6,212 nt of DNA, from assembly GCA_018716365.1 (NCBI GenBank), contig DVKA01000255.1:1-6212 (forward strand), written 5' to 3'. The translations under genes were made by a program, and so were the position numbers. A model generated the notes under the pieces. The model was not told where the DNA came from and ran no database searches. It saw nothing but the letters and a program-made list of their open reading frames with translations. Positions 1 through 5,897 of this stretch are shown piece by piece (positions within the stretch are counted from its first letter, which is position 1; each line of letters starts with the position of its first letter). This DNA is from Candidatus Caccocola faecipullorum. Lineage in GTDB: Bacteria; Synergistota; Synergistia; Synergistales; Synergistaceae.

Positions 1-30
1 AGAAACGGCCTGAGAGCTGCAAAAGGTGCG

Positions 31-64
31 AGACGCGGCGGACGAATACGCCGGGTCTTTTTTT
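31..64 (+). terminator. Intrinsic terminator or attenuator hairpin upstream of cbiK
   Basis: The arm AGACGCGGCG (31-40) pairs with CGCCGGGTCT (49-58) over ten positions with one G-G mismatch. The loop is eight bases (41-48), and an uninterrupted run of seven T (58-64) follows at once. This is the classic rho-independent terminator form. It lies only 62 bases before the cbiK start, and I find no plausible -35/-10 pair between it and the gene. It could therefore be an attenuator for this operon rather than the end of an upstream gene. Either reading is possible, because everything further upstream is outside the window. Confidence 0.75.
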
Positions 65-89
65 GTTGGTCGGGCCAATTTTGACCGAA

Positions 90-107
90 GCGCCGCGAGG
101 ACGGCGC
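90..107 (+). promoter_or_regulatory. Short GC hairpin abutting the cbiK Shine-Dalgarno sequence
   Basis: GCGCCG (90-95) and CGGCGC (102-107) form a perfect six-base-pair stem with a six-base loop. The purine-rich ribosome site GGAAAGGAAG (108-117) starts at the next base, ten bases before the cbiK ATG at 127. A stem stacked directly on the ribosome site could modulate initiation, but in DNA this GC-rich a stem of this size can arise by chance. No function is shown by the sequence alone. Confidence 0.3.
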
Positions 108-126
108 GGAAAGGAAGAACCACGCG

Positions 127-1020
127 ATGAAGAAAATGTTTGCACTCACTCTGATGTTACTGGTCTCCGTAATTATAGCGGGAACGGCGCTCGCTTCCGA
201 GGCGAAGCCGAGGGAGGACAAGCGCGGCATACTGATAGCCTCGTTCGGCACGTCGATGCCTGAGGCGAAGAAGGCTATAGACAACCTCGTGGATTCCGCG
301 AAGGCCGCGTTCCCCGACACTGAGGTGCGCGTCGCCTACACGTCGAACATCATCCGCAGGAAGCTGGCGCGCGAGCAGAACGTCGTAATCCCGACGCCCG
401 CCGAGGCGCTCGCGCAGATGAACGACGAGGGCTTCACGCACGTCTGCGTCATGCCGATGCACATAATCCCGGGCGAGGAGTACGACGATATAGCGAGCCT
501 CGTAAACGGCTTCGCGCAGATACGCGGCAAGTACGGCTTCAAGGAGCTTAAGCTCGGGCAGCCCTACCTCGCGACGGTGAAGGACTGCGACGTGATGGCG
601 CAGATTCTAGTCAAGCGCTTCGACAAGGAGCTCGCGCAGAAGGGCACGGCGATAGTCCTCATGGGCCACGGCACGCCGGAGCACATCGCGAACGCGCTCT
701 ACGCGCAGCTTCAGCTTTCGCTCGACGCGGCGGCCCCGGGACGCTTCTTCGTCGGCACCGTCGAGGCGGCTCCTACCATCGACAACGTAATCGCGGGGCT
801 CAAAAGAGAGAAGCCGAAGGCGCTCGTGCTTTCGCCCTTCATGATAGTCGCTGGCGACCACGCGAACAACGACCTCGCGGGCGCGGACGACGACGAATCG
901 TGGATAAACGTGCTCAAGGCCGCGGGATTCAAGAACATCTCGACGAAGCTCGTCGGCCTCGGCGAGGACCCGAATATGGCGGAGCTCTTCGTCGCGAAGA
1001 TAAAGGACATGATGAAATAA
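127..1020 (+). CDS. cbiK: Sirohydrochlorin cobaltochelatase CbiK, apparently exported
   Basis: This 297-residue protein belongs to the CbiK class of chelatases, which insert Co2+ into sirohydrochlorin to open the anaerobic cobalamin pathway. The strand IASFGTS (37-43), the segment MHIIPGEEYDDI (111-122), the motif MGHG with His181, TVEAAP with Glu213, and VAGDHANND with His245 match the family; the two histidines correspond to the catalytic, metal-binding pair of Salmonella CbiK. It is about 30 residues longer than the cytoplasmic enzyme because of an N-terminal signal peptide: MKK, a hydrophobic stretch at about 5-20, and a likely cleavage site ALA|S after residue 23. No alternative start lies between Met10 and the catalytic domain, so the leader looks genuine. 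A periplasmic CbiK is known in Desulfovibrio vulgaris (CbiKP). The start at 127 follows an AAGGAA site with ten-base spacing. The permease gene begins three bases after the stop. Function is near certain; location is inferred. Confidence 0.95.
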   Translation: MKKMFALTLMLLVSVIIAGTALASEAKPREDKRGILIASFGTSMPEAKKAIDNLVDSAKAAFPDTEVRVAYTSNIIRRKLAREQNVVIPTPAEALAQMNDEGFTHVCVMPMHIIPGEEYDDIASLVNGFAQIRGKYGFKELKLGQPYLATVKDCDVMAQILVKRFDKELAQKGTAIVLMGHGTPEHIANALYAQLQLSLDAAAPGRFFVGTVEAAPTIDNVIAGLKREKPKALVLSPFMIVAGDHANNDLAGADDDESWINVLKAAGFKNISTKLVGLGEDPNMAELFVAKIKDMMK

Positions 1021-1023
1021 ACT

Positions 1024-2046
1024 ATGGAAGGCTCCGCGCGCGATCTGCTGGAATACCGTAAAGAGACGGCGGGGAAGCGGACGAAGCTCGCGCTCGTCCT
1101 GCTTTCGCTGCTCGCGCTCACCGCGGTATGGCGCATCACGCAGGGCGAGTGGGCTATCCCGCTCGCGCGCATCGCGGAGCTCATCTCTCCGTTCCTCTCG
1201 GGCGAGGACTTGTCTTCGCCCGAGGCTCTCGTCGTCCGCTCCGTGCGGCTGCCGAGATTCCTCGCCGCGGCGGGGACCGGCGGGCTGCTCGCGGTCTCTG
1301 GCGTTGTGCTTCAGGGCTTGCTAGCGAACCCGCTCGCCGAGCCCTACACGCTCGGCATAGCCTCGGGCGCGGCCTTCGGCGGCGCGCTCGGATTTTTCTT
1401 CGGCTCGTTCGCCGTGACGCCCGCGGCCTTCGCGGGCGCGCTCTTCGCGCTCTGGCTCGTCGGCGTCATCGCCTGGCGCAGCGGAGGCGGAGGCGCGTAT
1501 ATCGTGCTCGCTGGTATAATCACGAACGCCGTACTCTCGGCGGGCGTAACCTTCTTAAAGGCTATCGCCGACGATAAGCTCGGCGCGATAGTGCTCTGGC
1601 TCATGGGAAGCATATCGGGCGCTTCGCCCGTCTCTGCGCTCATGGCGTGGGCCGGGGCTGCGTTTGTCTTTCTCCCCGCCTTTATCTACGGGCGGCAGCT
1701 CGACGCAGTCTCGCTCGGCGAAGGCCGCGGCGAGCTGCTCGGCGTCGACGAGCGCAGGCTTCGCAGGACGCTCCTGTTCTTTTCGTCTATAGCTACGGCG
1801 CTCGCCGTGAGCTGCTTCGGCATCATCGGCTTCGTCGGCCTCGTCGTGCCGCATCTGCTGCGCACGCTTATCGGGCCCGCGAGCAGGCCGCTGCTCGTGT
1901 TCAGCTTCCTCGGGGGCGCTTTGCTGCTTTCGGCCGCGGACGGCTTCGCGCAGAGGATGGGCGAGCTTCCGGTCGGCGTTATAACGGCGCTCATAGGCGG
2001 GCCGTTCTTCTGCTGGATACTCGCCGGAAGGAGGCGCGCGGCGTGA
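1024..2046 (+). CDS. FecCD/BtuC-family ABC importer permease
   Basis: This 340-residue polytopic protein is the membrane subunit of a type II ABC importer for corrinoids, haem or metal chelates. Family hallmarks are RLPRFLAAAGTGGLL (75-89), the QGLLANPLAEPYTLG stretch (97-111), FGIIGFVGLVVPHLLR (265-280) and ELPVGVITALIGGPFF (314-329). The cytoplasmic loop around GEGRGELLG (232-240) is where this family contacts its ATPase. Length and hydrophobic pattern fit the usual ten membrane helices, beginning at about residue 21. The ATG lies three bases after the cbiK stop and has no strong ribosome site of its own, so translation is probably coupled to cbiK. The context (cbiK before, cbiL after) favours a corrinoid, cobalt-tetrapyrrole or related cargo, but BtuC, FecCD and haem permeases cannot be told apart by sequence alone, so I give no symbol. 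Confidence 0.92.
   Translation: MEGSARDLLEYRKETAGKRTKLALVLLSLLALTAVWRITQGEWAIPLARIAELISPFLSGEDLSSPEALVVRSVRLPRFLAAAGTGGLLAVSGVVLQGLLANPLAEPYTLGIASGAAFGGALGFFFGSFAVTPAAFAGALFALWLVGVIAWRSGGGGAYIVLAGIITNAVLSAGVTFLKAIADDKLGAIVLWLMGSISGASPVSALMAWAGAAFVFLPAFIYGRQLDAVSLGEGRGELLGVDERRLRRTLLFFSSIATALAVSCFGIIGFVGLVVPHLLRTLIGPASRPLLVFSFLGGALLLSAADGFAQRMGELPVGVITALIGGPFFCWILAGRRRAA
2026..2034 (+). promoter_or_regulatory. Ribosome binding site deciding the GTG start of the ABC ATPase
   Basis: GGAAGGAGG, a near-perfect anti-16S match, lies inside the 3' end of the permease gene, eight bases before the GTG at 2043. It supports the start at which GTG overlaps the permease TGA (sequence GTGA, 2043-2046). The open frame extends far upstream, but those upstream codons overlap the permease and read as Arg-rich shadow sequence. 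Confidence 0.75.
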
Positions 2047-2819
2047 GCGGCGCTTTCGTGCTCGACTCCGTCTCCTGCGGCTACGGCGGCAAGGACATAC
2101 TGAGCGGATTTTCCGCGAGCGTCGAGCGCGGCGCGCTGACGGCGCTCATCGGGCCGAACGGTAGCGGCAAGAGCACGCTGCTGAAGCTTCTCGGCGGCGT
2201 CGTCGGCTACCGCGGCAGCGCGGAGCTCGAGGGGCGCGAGCTGCGCTCCATGTCGCGCGCGGAATTCGGCCGCGCCGTCGGCTTCGTGCCGCAGCAGACG
2301 AAAATTTCGTCTCCCTTCACAGTCTACGAAGTAATCGCGATGGGCCGCCTGCCCTACTGCGGCCTCTTCTCGAAGCTGAACGCAGAAGACGACGCGGCGG
2401 TGCTCGACGCGGCCGGGCGCGCGGGTGTCTCGCACCTGCTCTTCCGCCGCGCCTCGGAGCTTTCGGGCGGCGAGCAGCAGCGCGTCTACATCGCCGTCGC
2501 GCTCGCGCAGGCCCCGGAAATATTTTTGCTCGACGAGCCGACCTCGGCGCTCGACCCGAGCCAGTCCGTGCGGATTTTTTCCATTCTCCGCGAGCTCGCG
2601 GCGCGCGGCAAAACCGTCGTCGTCGCGGCGCACGACCTGAACGCCGCGATACCATTCTCCGACCGCTACATCGCGCTGCGCGGCGGCGCGCTCGCCTCGC
2701 AGGGCGCGGCCTCGGAGCTCGACGAAAAAGTGCTCGGCCCGCTCTACGGCATAGAATTCAAAAAATACACGTCGGAGGAAGGAGGACGCGCATGGCATCC
2801 ATCCGCGCAAAGCTTCTGA
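2043..2819 (+). CDS. ABC importer ATPase, BtuD/FecE-like
   Basis: This 258-residue ATP-binding subunit, counted from the GTG at 2043, energises the adjacent permease. All nucleotide-binding motifs are intact: Walker A GPNGSGKST (37-45), the Q-loop around PQQ (83-85), signature LSGGEQQR (140-147), Walker B IFLLDEP (160-166), D-loop SALD (168-171) and the switch histidine His197 in AAHD. The size is typical of BtuD, FecE and HmuV proteins. The gene overlaps the permease by four bases at its start and the binding-protein gene by 28 bases at its end. The final residues, roughly from 243 on, are encoded where the next gene's ribosome site and signal-peptide codons lie, so this tail is probably shaped by the neighbour and not by ATPase function. 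The cargo is not determined by this subunit. Confidence 0.95.
   Translation: MSGAFVLDSVSCGYGGKDILSGFSASVERGALTALIGPNGSGKSTLLKLLGGVVGYRGSAELEGRELRSMSRAEFGRAVGFVPQQTKISSPFTVYEVIAMGRLPYCGLFSKLNAEDDAAVLDAAGRAGVSHLLFRRASELSGGEQQRVYIAVALAQAPEIFLLDEPTSALDPSQSVRIFSILRELAARGKTVVVAAHDLNAAIPFSDRYIALRGGALASQGAASELDEKVLGPLYGIEFKKYTSEEGGRAWHPSAQSF
2774..2785 (+). promoter_or_regulatory. Strong ribosome binding site for the substrate-binding protein
   Basis: GGAGGAAGGAGG is two Shine-Dalgarno cores in tandem, six bases before the ATG at 2792. It lies inside the ATPase gene, where it encodes part of that protein's tail. It fixes the start of the binding-protein gene and suggests high translation, as expected for a periplasmic receptor made in excess over its transporter. 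Confidence 0.75.
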
Positions 2820-3658
2820 TTTTCGCCTCCGTCCTCATATTCGCGGCGTTCGCCGCCCTTCCCGCGCGCGCGGAAAATTACGTGCGCATTATCTCGCTCT
2901 ACCCGGGCCACACGGACAACGTCGTCGCGCTCGGCGCGGGCGCGAAGCTCGTCGGCATATCGGAGAACGACAACGAGGGGCTTCTTCCCGGCGTTCCGCG
3001 CTTCTCGATGAAGGCGGGGCCGGAGGCCCTGCTCGCGCTGCGCCCCGACCTCGTGCTGACGCGCACGCTCGCGGACAGCCAGAACCCCGAACTGAAGAAA
3101 GTGCTCGAACGCGCGGGCGTGCGCGTCGAGGTCATAGACCCGCCCACGTGGGAGGGCTTCGAACAATATCTGCGGAAGATAGCGGAGCTTGCGGGAACTT
3201 CGCCCGACGATGCCGTCGCGGCGCTTGCTGCAGCGCGCGCCGAAATCCGCAACGCGGCGGAGAAATCGTCGCGCGGGCGCAGGCCGCTCGTTTTCGTCGA
3301 AGCCACGTCGCGCGAGCTTCACACCTGCTCGCCCGACTCGTGGGCCGCGCGTCTCGTGGAGCTTGCGGGCGGAGTCAACGCCGCTGCCGGGGCGAAGCCT
3401 CTGCGCAGCGGCAGCTCCATCGCGCCGTGGGGCCTTGAGCGCGTGCTCAAGACCATAAATTCCGGCCTCGACGTCTACCTCGTGCAGCAGGGGCCGATGA
3501 ACGCGGCGGACGAAGCGTCGCTGCGCGCGAGGCCGTGGAGCGGCGCGCTCGCAGGTGTCAAGACCACGGTCGTACCCGAGTACCTTCTGAGCCGTCCGTC
3601 CCTGTCGGGACTCAAAGAGGGCGGCGCTATGCTGATAAAAATATTTTACGGAGAGTGA
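2792..3658 (+). CDS. Periplasmic substrate-binding protein, BtuF/FecB-like
   Basis: This 288-residue receptor probably delivers ligand to the permease and ATPase encoded just upstream. A signal peptide is evident: Arg5 and Lys7, a hydrophobic core at about 8-22, and a likely cleavage ARA|EN after residue 27. There is no lipobox cysteine, so the mature protein should be soluble in the periplasm, which implies a diderm cell. The mature start VRIISLYPGHTDNVVALG (31-48) and PEALLALRPDLVL (77-89) are typical of the first lobe of cluster-A (TroA-like, class III) binding proteins. A helical linker spans about 120-160, and the second lobe runs from about 165 and includes the RPWSG segment (247-251). 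Cluster-A proteins bind vitamin B12, haem, siderophores or metals. Gene context favours a corrinoid or other tetrapyrrole. The stop is four bases before cbiL. Confidence 0.9.
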   Translation: MASIRAKLLIFASVLIFAAFAALPARAENYVRIISLYPGHTDNVVALGAGAKLVGISENDNEGLLPGVPRFSMKAGPEALLALRPDLVLTRTLADSQNPELKKVLERAGVRVEVIDPPTWEGFEQYLRKIAELAGTSPDDAVAALAAARAEIRNAAEKSSRGRRPLVFVEATSRELHTCSPDSWAARLVELAGGVNAAAGAKPLRSGSSIAPWGLERVLKTINSGLDVYLVQQGPMNAADEASLRARPWSGALAGVKTTVVPEYLLSRPSLSGLKEGGAMLIKIFYGE

Positions 3659-3662
3659 CCCC

Positions 3663-4352
3663 ATGAAACTTACTGTTGTCGGTATCGGCCCCGGAGCGCC
3701 GGACCTTTTGACGCTGAGAGCCTTGAACGCGCTGAAGAACGCGGACCTCGTGATGGTGCCGCGCGCGAAGGACGGCAAGGCGGGAGTGGCCGAACTGGCC
3801 GTGCTTGAAAACCTCGGAGATTTGAAGACGCTGCCGCTGCTCTTCCCGATGATCAGCGACGCCGAAAAGCGCGACGCGAAGCTGCTCGAACAGCTTGAGG
3901 CGTGCCGTGACCTCTGGCAGGGCGCGAAGAACGTCGCGCTGCCCGTCATCGGAGACTCGGCGCTCTACGCGACGGGCTCGTATCTTTACGACGTCTGGCG
4001 CAGGATAGAGCCGGAGATCGAGCTCGCGCTCGTGCCTGGAATCTCGGCGCATCAGCTCGCGGCCTCGCGCGCGGGCAAGTTCATCGCAATGGCGGAGGAA
4101 GTGCTGTCGATAATCCCCTGTACGGGCGACGGCGAAAAAATTAAAAAGGCGCTCGCGGCGGCGGACTCGGCGGCGCTCTACAAGCCGAGCGCGCTCGGAG
4201 AGTCGCTGCGCGAAACGGTCGAAGCCTGCGGCCCGTGGCGGCGCATGATACGCGTCGACCACGCGGGGCTCGCCGACGAAAAAATAATCGATGGAAGCGC
4301 CGCGCTCGACGCGGCGGGGGAATACCTCTCCGTCCTGCTGCTCTGGAGGTAG
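3663..4352 (+). CDS. cbiL: Cobalt-factor II C20-methyltransferase CbiL
   Basis: This 229-residue SAM-dependent tetrapyrrole methyltransferase adds the C20 methyl group to cobalt-sirohydrochlorin (cobalt-factor II), giving cobalt-factor III in the cytoplasm. The N-terminal GIGPGAPDLLTLRA (7-20) is the family glycine-rich loop. FPM (61-63), the GDSALYATGSYLYD segment (97-110) and LVPGISAHQLAAS (123-135) are the conserved segments of the two-domain fold, and the GDSxLYxT form is characteristic of the CbiL/CobI branch. Length is normal for the family. Lack of a signal peptide means it is cytoplasmic, unlike the CbiK encoded upstream. GGAG (3650-3653) sits nine bases before the ATG and overlaps the end of the binding-protein gene. 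The membrane-protein gene follows after three bases. CobI of the aerobic pathway is similar, but cbiK, cbiC and cbiD alongside point to the cobalt-first route. Confidence 0.93.
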   Translation: MKLTVVGIGPGAPDLLTLRALNALKNADLVMVPRAKDGKAGVAELAVLENLGDLKTLPLLFPMISDAEKRDAKLLEQLEACRDLWQGAKNVALPVIGDSALYATGSYLYDVWRRIEPEIELALVPGISAHQLAASRAGKFIAMAEEVLSIIPCTGDGEKIKKALAAADSAALYKPSALGESLRETVEACGPWRRMIRVDHAGLADEKIIDGSAALDAAGEYLSVLLLWR

Positions 4353-4355
4353 AGC

Positions 4356-5261
4356 GTGGACTGGAGCGGCCTGCTGAGGGGCGAGCTGCGGCTCACCTTC
4401 GACATACTCGCGGGGCTTGCGGTCGGGATGCTCGTCCTGCGAAGCGGCCTCGCCGACAAGCTCATGAAGAGGCTGCTGCCGCTCCTGCGCCGCGCGGGCA
4501 TCGGGCCGGTGCTCGGCATGGCGCTCACGATAAGCCTCGGCTCGGCGAAGGCGGGCGCGGCCTTCATCGCCTCGGCGCTCAACGAAGGGCGGCTCGGCGA
4601 ACGGCCCGCGAAGTGGGGGACGCTGATGCTCTCCTTCCCGGCCTACCTGCACCGCTGGCCCTCGACGATGGTTATGGCGGTCTCGCTCGCGGGGCTGCCG
4701 GGCGCGATATTCGGCGCGACGCTGCTCGCGCGCAGCGCGGCGCGCTTCGTGCTGCTCGCCGCGATACTCAAACGCGGCGAGGGCGAGAGCGGCGAGATAA
4801 CGGAAGAGGCCGCGGGCTCCGCGCGCAAGGTGAAGTTCGGCAAGCGGATGCTCAAGACTCTGCCGATAGCGTGGTTCTTCTACGGCGTCGCCTATGCGCT
4901 CGTGCCGTGGGCCGAGGAGGCGCTCCGTTCGTGGCTGCTCGGCGGCACGGCGTTCCTGCCGCTCGCGGGGCTGACCGTCGCGGCGGCGTCGATAGCGCAC
5001 GTTTCGGCGGCGCTCGCGCTCGCCGGCGGAAGCCTCGCGGCGGGCGACCTGACGGTGGCGCAGGCGGTATTCGCGCTGCTTTTCGGCAACAGCCTCGGCA
5101 TCGTGACGCGGCTCTTCCGCGCGAACGCGGGATATTATTTCGGACTTTTCTCCAAAGAGACGGCGAAGGAGCTGCTCTTCTGGAATTTTGCGACGACGTC
5201 GTTCTTCGCCCTGATAACGCTCGCCGCCGCGGCGCTCCCGCTCATCGCGGAAGCTATGTAA
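4356..5261 (+). CDS. Uncharacterised multi-pass membrane protein, Gate/nucleoside-recognition-like
   Basis: This 301-residue integral membrane protein has about eight hydrophobic segments, at roughly 13-30, 50-75, 88-112, 115-137, 168-186, 196-224, 233-252 and 280-298, with a charged linker at 139-166. I do not recognise a named gene. Glycine- and small-residue-rich helices and the segments LGSAKAGAAFIASALNEG (61-78), SFPAYLHRWPS (93-103) and FGNSLGIVTRLFRANAG (243-259) resemble, as far as memory goes, proteins carrying the Gate (nucleoside recognition) domain, found in nucleoside transporters, FeoB and spore maturation proteins. The start is GTG at 4356, with GGAGGT (4345-4350) upstream overlapping the end of cbiL. 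Its place between cbiL and cbiC, three bases from the former, implies a role in the corrinoid pathway: a transporter for cobalt, a pathway intermediate or a nucleoside/lower-ligand precursor is a reasonable guess but unproven. That it is a real membrane-protein gene is secure; family and role are not. Confidence 0.8.
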   Translation: MDWSGLLRGELRLTFDILAGLAVGMLVLRSGLADKLMKRLLPLLRRAGIGPVLGMALTISLGSAKAGAAFIASALNEGRLGERPAKWGTLMLSFPAYLHRWPSTMVMAVSLAGLPGAIFGATLLARSAARFVLLAAILKRGEGESGEITEEAAGSARKVKFGKRMLKTLPIAWFFYGVAYALVPWAEEALRSWLLGGTAFLPLAGLTVAAASIAHVSAALALAGGSLAAGDLTVAQAVFALLFGNSLGIVTRLFRANAGYYFGLFSKETAKELLFWNFATTSFFALITLAAAALPLIAEAM

Positions 5262-5274
5262 AAATGTGACGGAC

Positions 5275-5282
5275 GTGAGGTG
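5275..5282 (+). promoter_or_regulatory. Ribosome binding site that favours the ATG start of cbiC
   Basis: GTGAGGTG ends six bases before the ATG at 5289, with its GAGG core eight bases away. A GTG codon at 5280 is in the same frame and would add Met-Phe-Ile to the N-terminus, but it is part of this ribosome site and has only a weak purine stretch ahead of it. ATG 5289 is therefore the preferred start. Confidence 0.6.
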
Positions 5283-5288
5283 TTCATA

Positions 5289-5897
5289 ATGAGACCCGAA
5301 GAGATAGAACAGGAAAGCATGAGGATAATCGGCGCGGAGATGGGGCCGTGGGACGGCCCCGCGGAAAACCTTCCGATAGTCAAGCGCGTCGTCCACACGA
5401 CGGCGGACTTCGATTTCGTGAAGAATCTGCGCTTCTCCGACGGAGCCGTGGAACGCGCGCGCCGCGCGCTCGCCGCGGGCTGCGCCGTCGTGACGGACAC
5501 GAACATGGCGGCCGCGGGGATAAATAAAACTTCGGCCGCGCGCTTCGGCGTCGAGGTCGTCTGCCGCATGGCGGAGAAGGAGGTGCGCGAGGCGGCGCTC
5601 GCGCGCGGAGTGACGCGCGCCGTCGTGAGCATGGAGATAGCCGCGGAGAAGACGCCGGAGGCGATATTTGCGATAGGCAACGCGCCGACGGCGCTGATAC
5701 GGCTCTGCGAGCTCGTGAAGGAAGGGCGCGCGAAGCCCTCGCTCGTCATCGGCGTGCCGGTCGGCTTCGTCAACGTCGTCGAGTCGAAGGAGCTGCTCGT
5801 GCGCACCGATGTTCCGTATATCGCGGCGATGGGGCGCAAGGGCGGCTCGACGGTCGCCTCCGCGATAGTGAACGCTCTGCTCTATGGCATACAATAA
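5289..5897 (+). CDS. cbiC: Cobalt-precorrin-8 methylmutase CbiC
   Basis: This 202-residue cytoplasmic enzyme (counting from ATG 5289) shifts the methyl group from C11 to C12 of cobalt-precorrin-8 to form cobyrinic acid. Conserved CbiC/CobH segments are complete and in order: VKRVVHTTADFDF (31-43) with His36, the counterpart of the catalytic histidine of CobH; VVTDTNMAAAGINK (67-80); AIFAIGNAPTAL (125-136); VIGVPVGFVNVVESKE (153-168); and the C-terminal GRKGGS (182-187). Length is typical. Starting at the in-frame GTG 5280 would add three residues; the ribosome site favours the ATG. The gene follows the membrane-protein gene after 27 bases, the largest gap in the operon, and overlaps cbiD by 14 bases. 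Among its 13 isoleucines, ten use ATA, three ATC and none ATT, although the gene is GC-rich. Confidence 0.96.
   Translation: MRPEEIEQESMRIIGAEMGPWDGPAENLPIVKRVVHTTADFDFVKNLRFSDGAVERARRALAAGCAVVTDTNMAAAGINKTSAARFGVEVVCRMAEKEVREAALARGVTRAVVSMEIAAEKTPEAIFAIGNAPTALIRLCELVKEGRAKPSLVIGVPVGFVNVVESKELLVRTDVPYIAAMGRKGGSTVASAIVNALLYGIQ

Noticed and set aside
36..55. Weak resemblance of the terminator loop region (GACGAATAC followed by GCC) to the conserved 3' box of cobalamin riboswitches
   Set aside because: Spacing and flanking bases do not fit the box well, and none of the other conserved riboswitch segments are visible in the 35 bases available upstream. The hairpin is better explained as a plain terminator; only upstream sequence could change this.
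66..86. Possible -35 boxes TTGTTG (63-68) and TTGACC (81-86)
   Set aside because: No acceptable -10 element lies 16-18 bases downstream of either; the bases there are GC-rich.
63..263. Short plus-strand frame overlapping the cbiK start
   Set aside because: It has no ribosome site at 63, its translation is charged and featureless, and it lies out of frame over the clear cbiK signal peptide.
1647..2042. N-terminal extension of the ATPase frame upstream of GTG 2043
   Set aside because: This part overlaps the permease and translates to Arg/Ala-rich nonsense. The ATPase domain begins right after the GTG, which has an excellent ribosome site.
1686..3949. Long minus-strand frames at 1686-2810 and 2744-3949
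   Set aside because: They are antisense to the importer genes and cbiL, Arg/Ala/Ser-rich, without motifs or credible ribosome sites. They reflect codon bias only.
4235..5269. 344-codon plus-strand frame overlapping the membrane protein
   Set aside because: It reads as Arg/Gly/Ala-rich low complexity. The competing frame has hydrophobic helices, a good ribosome site and correct operon spacing.
3627..5894. 755-codon open frame on the minus strand
   Set aside because: It runs opposite cbiL, the membrane gene and cbiC, which all have convincing family signatures or membrane patterns. Its translation is Arg/Glu/His-rich low-complexity sequence with no recognisable domain, typical of a shadow frame created by GC-rich third positions on the coding strand.
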